A program made the translations under genes and the position numbers. A DNA stretch of 64,000 nt from Melampsora larici-populina 98AG31 (taxonomy: Eukaryota > Basidiomycota > Pucciniomycetes > Pucciniales > Melampsoraceae), in contig NW_006768770.1 of the NCBI RefSeq assembly GCF_000204055.1, forward strand, positions 1,751,589 to 1,815,588, given 5' to 3'. This document shows positions 59,276 through 64,000 of this stretch, piece by piece; the stretch's first letter is position 1, and every line of letters begins with the position of its first letter. The notes under the pieces are model-generated. The model had not been told where the DNA came from. It ran no database searches and saw only the letters and a program-made list of their open reading frames with translations.

Positions 59276-61245
59276 TGTAGAACTCCTACGCAGTGTAGCG
59301 TAGGCTGAGCCGGAGAGGGGAAGAATCGCCACTCGTGAGAGCGGATGAAACTACAGGCACTGTGAAGCTGCCCTTGTCCTTCGAAAATGATTTCGAAATT
59401 TGAGATGAGGCGTCTCTACTCTCACTTCTTTGTCTTTTTAAGGTTCCCCAAAACCTAATCTACACCACACGGCTGGATGCGCAGCACAAAGCGGAGTCTA
59501 ACACTATTACACACGACTCTTCACAAATTCGTAGTATAGAGATATGTAAAATCGAGTTTGTTGATTTTCACAAGGTTGTAACACACTGTTACAGGTCTGG
59601 GGTGGATTTCTGACCCCGACTCGACCCGGCCTCGACTTGGATCAAGAGGCGGGTTTATTGATTTGACTTCAAAACTTTGACTTCTTTACAATCTGATGAC
59701 TGGATCGTAACCAAACTCAGCATACACAAAACTTTGAGCAAACACAAGAAAAGACCTCAACAACTCAATGCTTTAGCTATATTACGATACAATAAGGTAA
59801 GTCACACTTCTTTCTTACTAATAATAAATTTAATACTCGAATTCACTGCTTTAAAGGAACTGATATCTCTTCTTCTTTTACGCGGAAATTCTAACTTGAA
59901 CACACGTTTAGATCACTTTCTCTACGATCGACAAAAGAACATACTACACTTTGTTGAACCAACTTGATTCAAAAGAACACACAATAAAACTCACACACAA
60001 ATCGGACACTAAAAATTGGATGCCACCTGTTCCTTTTCCCTTTGAACAGCTCTCTTTATACCTTTTGCTCACGCCCTTTCAGCTCATGATGCGGCCTCAA
60101 TCTCCAACCTCAACGTTTTTTCTTCCAACCGATCGTTCTCGAAGTGGTTTTGTCAGCTCCTTTACTATGTAAGTCTTTCTCTCTCTTCTCTTATTCGTTT
60201 CTTGTCTTGATCATTCTCTCTCTTCTTTTAACTTCCACCTCTAGTTCCGATTTTTTTTACTCGGTATCCATACCTCCACTAGTGCGATCTTGCCCTGTTT
60301 GCTTCTCGGTCCTCCTATCTCAACTTAACTACTTCACTCTAAAATCGATTCCCTATTCCAATTTTCAATCTCTAGTTCTGATCCTGCATGCCAAGAGGTG
60401 AGTCTTATAGCTCCCTTTCTGATTTGTTTTATTTCACAACCCACTGACACCTTTCTAATTGTCTTCTCTAAATGTATACCTCAAAATCGATCCTCTCAAC
60501 ACTTCCATCTACATCATACTCAATCTACCTTCGATTTGGAGTTCCAATCCCTATCCAGCTTATCTTTAAACCTGAAGATCGAAGTTCCTCTCATCTTTCA
60601 ATTTCGATTTTGATATTTGATTAAGATATGAACAAGTGAGTCTCGTCTTGATCTCTTCAGATATCAACTATAATCCATTCGCTTCCAGCCTCTTTCTAAC
60701 TTCCTCCTTCAAACTTTCTCATCCATCCTTTATCTCGCATTTTAGACTACCACAACCTTTTCGATTTTTAGGCTTCTTTCAATACTTTCAACTTATTTGT
60801 TCTGTATGTTCCCTAAGACTTGGTCTTCCATGTTCACCCTATTCTACTCTATTTCAATCTCGAACTGCAGTTTTGATCTAGTTGTAACTTTGAGCCTGAA
60901 AATGACCTTTCTATTACCTCTTCTCGGACTCGATTCTGTTCAATTCCCTTTCTCTAAACTTGCTATCTTATCTATTACTTCAACCCAAATCTTTGTTCCA
61001 TGTTATATCTCCTCATCATGCTTTGTTTAACTACATGAGTTACTTTGTTGTCTTGTCTAACTTTACTAGATATGATATCTCCTAAAAAAATGAAAGACAC
61101 ATGATTAAGTTTTGTCTCCCTTGTTGATTATCAACTTGACTCGAGCTTGCAATCTGCTCTCAGTGAGTAAGACTTTGATTTGAGCTTCTTGATCCCTTAA
61201 ACGTGTATATAAAGGAGAGGGTGATGGTGTGTTCTGATCACCACA
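59276..61245. mobile_element. TG...CA element B (solo-LTR candidate) inside the hAT gene
   Basis: Starts TGTAGAACTC and ends GATCACCACA, flanked by the exact 4-bp duplication ACGG (59272-59275 and 61246-61249). 1,970 bp; the middle is CT-rich on the plus strand, and a TATATAAA box lies near the right end (about 61206). Removing it with one ACGG restores the hAT frame at NTPTG. Its ends match element A. Confidence 0.75.
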
Positions 61246-62055
61246 ACGGGTGCTGTTCTTTGGGCAGAATATCTTAGGGTCTATAATCAGCTCACCGACA
61301 TAAGTGCCTCCACCACCTTTCCAAGCCTTGGAAGCATGATTGAAGTCATGATTTCTCAGCTTGAGAAATATTGTACTGAAGCTGTTCGTGCTGAGGTGAT
61401 TGTCTTGGTAACCGTCCTCAACCCTCAATACCGGCTCAAGTTTTTTGATCTACACTACCCAGAAGAAGCTTCAAGAGCCAAGACATGCATTGAAGATGTA
61501 TTCAACGACAAACTTGACACCTGGCCTGCTACCCCAGTCTCAACCCCTAGTCCCACTCCCGATCCTTCTTCTGGTAACTCATATGACCAATTTGACGTTT
61601 TCACCTTGTCCGCTTCCTTTCAAACCTCTGAATCAATTTGATCTGCCAAACTTGACTTATATCTTCAAGGAAACCACCCGATTCTTCCTGGTCAATCTGA
61701 GCTGTCATGGTAGAGGGTAAGTCTTGTATCTCACTCAAGACTTCAAAATGATTATCATTAACTCCTTATGTATCATCTTCTTTGTGTACAATAGGACAAT
61801 GCCTGTCATTACCCAGTTCTCAAATCAATTGCCCGCGACTACTTTAGTATCTCAGCTACCACATGCGCTCAGGAACGTACCTGTTCTTCAGCTGCCGATA
61901 TTGCTATTCCTGCCCGCGGTTCTTTAAAACCTAAAACAATTTCTAGGGCTGTGGGTGTTTGTGAATGGTTAAGATCAGGTCTAACTACAACCAAAGATGG
62001 ATTCTCAGAATCCCTTGCTTATCTTGCTTCTTTCACAAATCACACTTGTAAATGA

Positions 62056-62837
62056 AACTTGTTGAAGATATTTTTCCTATCTCTCTATTTAGCTTTTCAA
62101 GTCACTCTTTCAAACTTTTATTTTGTTTTCTTTTTTTTCTTACTTTTTTCCTCCGTTAAAGTGTTATCTTTTCTTCAATTTTTAATTTTTTGAGTCACTC
62201 CTTATAACCATTTTTGAGTTTTATGTTATCATCTCATCACCTTTTATTTTCAAGTCACTCTTTGAAACTTTTGTTTATTCAAATTTTCATCCATTATATG
62301 TACATATTGATTTCTGTGTGAATATTAAAAAAAATTAAAAAAATGTTGCCTCGGCCCGCTCTGTTGACTTCAAAAACTACAGAGCGGTGCAAGAGCGGGT
62401 CCAAGAGTTGCCGCGCTGTGCCAGGAGTGTAGTGGATTCCTCTATGTAGCGGAGCAATGGCGGATCCCCTATGTAGCGTAAAGCGTCCCGCCACAAAAAA
62501 ACCGCCTGAAAGCGGAGCGCTTCAGGTGTTGCTTCTGGGTGGCCGCAACGTTCTGGTTTCCATTCACAACTGGAGGCAGTTGTTTGGTAGGCCAGGTACC
62601 CGGAATATCCTTAATGGATTGCTGCAGAGGGAATTTCAGCAGCGGAAAGATACACACAAATTGGAACATACTGCCGAGTGGACAGACCTTGACAGTATTA
62701 AAAAGGGAATTCATGATCAGGTCTCCGTTTGGTGTTTTGAGATTGGTATAAGCCGTGATGCCCCGCAGTGCCACAGATTTGTTTGCGGCGGCATCCACCA
62801 CAGCCTAAACACAAGCCAGGATTTAGAGATAGTGATT
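62056..62837. other. Spacer with degenerate repeats and a GCGGAG-rich patch
   Basis: A phrase like CAAGTCACTCTTT recurs near 62098, 62192 and 62260. At about 62345-62525 there are GCGG/CCGC words and two CTATGTAGCG copies, similar in style to the subterminal zones of the COQ2-bearing element, possibly another transposon end. A minus frame at 62469-62801 is unrecognised and may be the tail of the next gene. Confidence 0.4.
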
Positions 62838-64000
62838 TCAGTGTGGTGAAAACACATCCATGTGAACCAGAGTCAAAACGAATCCAAAGTCAAGCAGGAA
62901 TACACTGACTTTCAGCTCAGGAGAATACATCCAGGGGGGCGTTGGTAATGTGGTCGCAGGCGCCACATTGCCCTGAGCGCCTGTACCGGGCTGATGAGAA
63001 GTCAAGTGGTTGACTGTCTCATTGACTTGATTGACTTTGTTGTATACAGTCATCACTTTGGTATCAATTCGGTCGCTCAACACGTTGAGCTCTTCATCCA
63101 TCTTGTTGGACAGATCGGCTATGTCTTCATCCAACTTGGCTTTCAGATCTCTAAGACCTGTAAAGGCATGTTGCCGCTCAATAACTGACAGCCATGAAAC
63201 CAGAAAAAGTCAATAAATGATGATTCCAACTCAATTATAAGGTCACCACTGACCTTGACAAAATTGTTCACCTCCACCCTTTGGTGGTTGCACAAAGTTA
63301 CACTCGAATGCTCTATCCACGCCAAGTTTGTCGCCTGCATAGCAAGGTAACCGGGGATGTTGCTTGATTCCTTCAAGCGTGCTGAAACAAAAATCGTTGA
63401 GCATACTGGGAAGGATTTCACGGGTCAAAGAAGCATTCACATGATAGAGAACTTACGCCCACAAGTGAACGCCGCGGCATGATTGAGTTTTGGGTCTAAG
63501 CCCATCACTTTTGACAATTCAGGCATTGTGCTCAAAAGATTCCGTACTCAAGAGCCTGCAGACGCTTGCACTTGGAGTTCCTTGTCAAAAGAAGTGTTAC
63601 CTGAGAGAAGCACCCTCATAAGTTGGTAATTATTGAAGGTTTCGGCGATGTCACGCCCAGGACTCATCCTGTTTGCATGAACTGAAGCTGGACGCAACAC
63701 CCCATTGTAACACTCAAACTTTTGGGTCATGAACAAGTTTGCAGGTCCAAAGCGGGCGACTGAGTCCTTCAGGTGGCTGAGCACGTGGAACTTTGGCTTG
63801 TTCACCCACTGAGCCAAGTTCCTCACTAGCTGATTGTAAAAGATTAAAATCACTGCTTCCATTTCTTGCAGGTAGTCGTCCATTTTCCTGATTTTGTGCT
63901 GGAAGATGTAAGACGATAGAAGGCACAACAAGATCCACAAGTGACGTTTGTGGGTAGGAATGTATTTGAGGAATACAAAGGGGGCTGTCTGAAGAACAAT
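62838..64000 (-). pseudogene. Plavaka-like (CACTA-related) transposase, partial at the window edge
   Basis: A fungal DDE transposase fragment reading leftward from beyond the window end. At 63548-63940 it shows NKPKFHVLSHLKDSVARFGP, then FMTQKFECYNGVLRPASVH and SPGRDIAETFNNYQLMRVLL, the conserved C-terminal-half signature of this group. Further left, 63143-63421 and 62838-63134 give more frames in possible exon order; the last has a heptad-rich coiled-coil stretch (NKMDEELNVLSDRIDTKVM). Frames change several times and intron joins are not certain, so decay is possible. The N-terminal half lies outside. Confidence 0.6.

Larger units (their letters stand above)
54807..62055 (+). pseudogene. hAT-superfamily transposase gene, split by three insertions
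   Basis: The ATG at 54807 (MAPNVSTLSLAPPAK) starts a Ser/Pro-rich leader with a basic stretch (KTKGRPRGSG). An intron with a GTAAGT donor precedes TGIPDCIDVNQ. After insertion A, RVSKLLEYYYPPTHIKGE and a BED-like finger FNCRWCKATFTRGIRSH follow (57165-57370). The RNase H-like core shows WTTKGNCYAFIGVSANFID (58060-58115), TTDSGASNNTMAREME (58328-58378) and HVRCYAHKLGLVVKKGL (58432-58482). After insertion B come LNPQYRLKFF (61420-61448) and the dimerisation region, near SIARDYFSISATTC and GVCEWLRSGL (61820-61985). Stops at 57870-57872 and 59148-59150 are both TGA. Insertions A (55391-57154) and B (59276-61245) fall at points where the frame joins exactly. A MITE lies at 57403-57578. Confidence 0.83.

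Noticed and set aside
59677..61030. Series of plus-strand frames of 70-96 codons rich in Ser, Leu and Phe
   Set aside because: They come from CT-rich non-coding sequence of TG...CA element B and have no motifs or shared exon logic.
1..64000. tRNA, rRNA, CRISPR arrays or operon-like bacterial features
   Set aside because: No cloverleaf-like or rRNA segments were recognised, no spaced direct-repeat arrays exist, and the intron-rich genes show a eukaryotic nuclear sequence.

Overview
The window looks like nuclear DNA of a basidiomycete fungus, most probably a rust (Pucciniales). It is AT-rich, the genes are cut by many short GT-AG introns of about 50-90 bp, and the transposon mix (KDZ, Plavaka-like, DIRS, Tad1-like LINE, hAT, inverted-repeat MITEs) is typical of large rust genomes. 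The species cannot be read from the sequence.

The window has two halves. From about 2 to 25.3 kb it is gene-dense, with seven recognisable housekeeping genes on alternating strands: a site-2 protease homologue (-), V-ATPase subunit C (-), nucleoporin Nup107/Nup84 (+), a SNF2-family ATPase ending in a Cys/His-rich PHD-like finger (-), mannose-6-phosphate isomerase (+), a Trm732/THADA homologue (-) and BRX1 (+). Three divergent pairs (V-ATPase C/Nup107, SNF2/PMI, Trm732/BRX1) share intergenic regions of 0.35-0.76 kb. The genes act in separate pathways (membrane proteolysis, vacuolar acidification, nuclear transport, chromatin, sugar-phosphate metabolism, tRNA modification, ribosome assembly), so the cluster is synteny rather than an operon-like unit.

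From 25.5 kb to the end the window is a nest of transposable elements. A Tad1-like LINE (minus strand) ends in a poly(T) run at 26.16 kb. A degenerate DIRS-type tyrosine-recombinase retrotransposon (minus strand) spans at least 35.1-53.7 kb and is split twice. Its RNase H domain holds a 1.7 kb TIR element carrying a COQ2 gene fragment with an intron, flanked by a 7-bp duplication. Its gag-like region holds an 11.8 kb KDZ transposon, flanked by an 8-bp duplication. The KDZ element has about 250-bp TIRs, a plus-strand transposase and a divergent minus-strand accessory gene, and an intron of that accessory gene holds a 1.1 kb foldback element. A hAT transposase gene at 54.8-62 kb is interrupted by two TG...CA elements, each with a 4-bp duplication, and by a CCGAGG-type MITE. 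The window ends inside a Plavaka-like transposase gene.

Nearly all mobile ORFs are decayed. Most in-frame stops are TGA, which suggests C-to-T (RIP-like or methylation-driven) mutation. Insertion boundaries were found by eye from inverted repeats, target-site duplications and restored reading frames. Exon boundaries are approximate unless a position is given.
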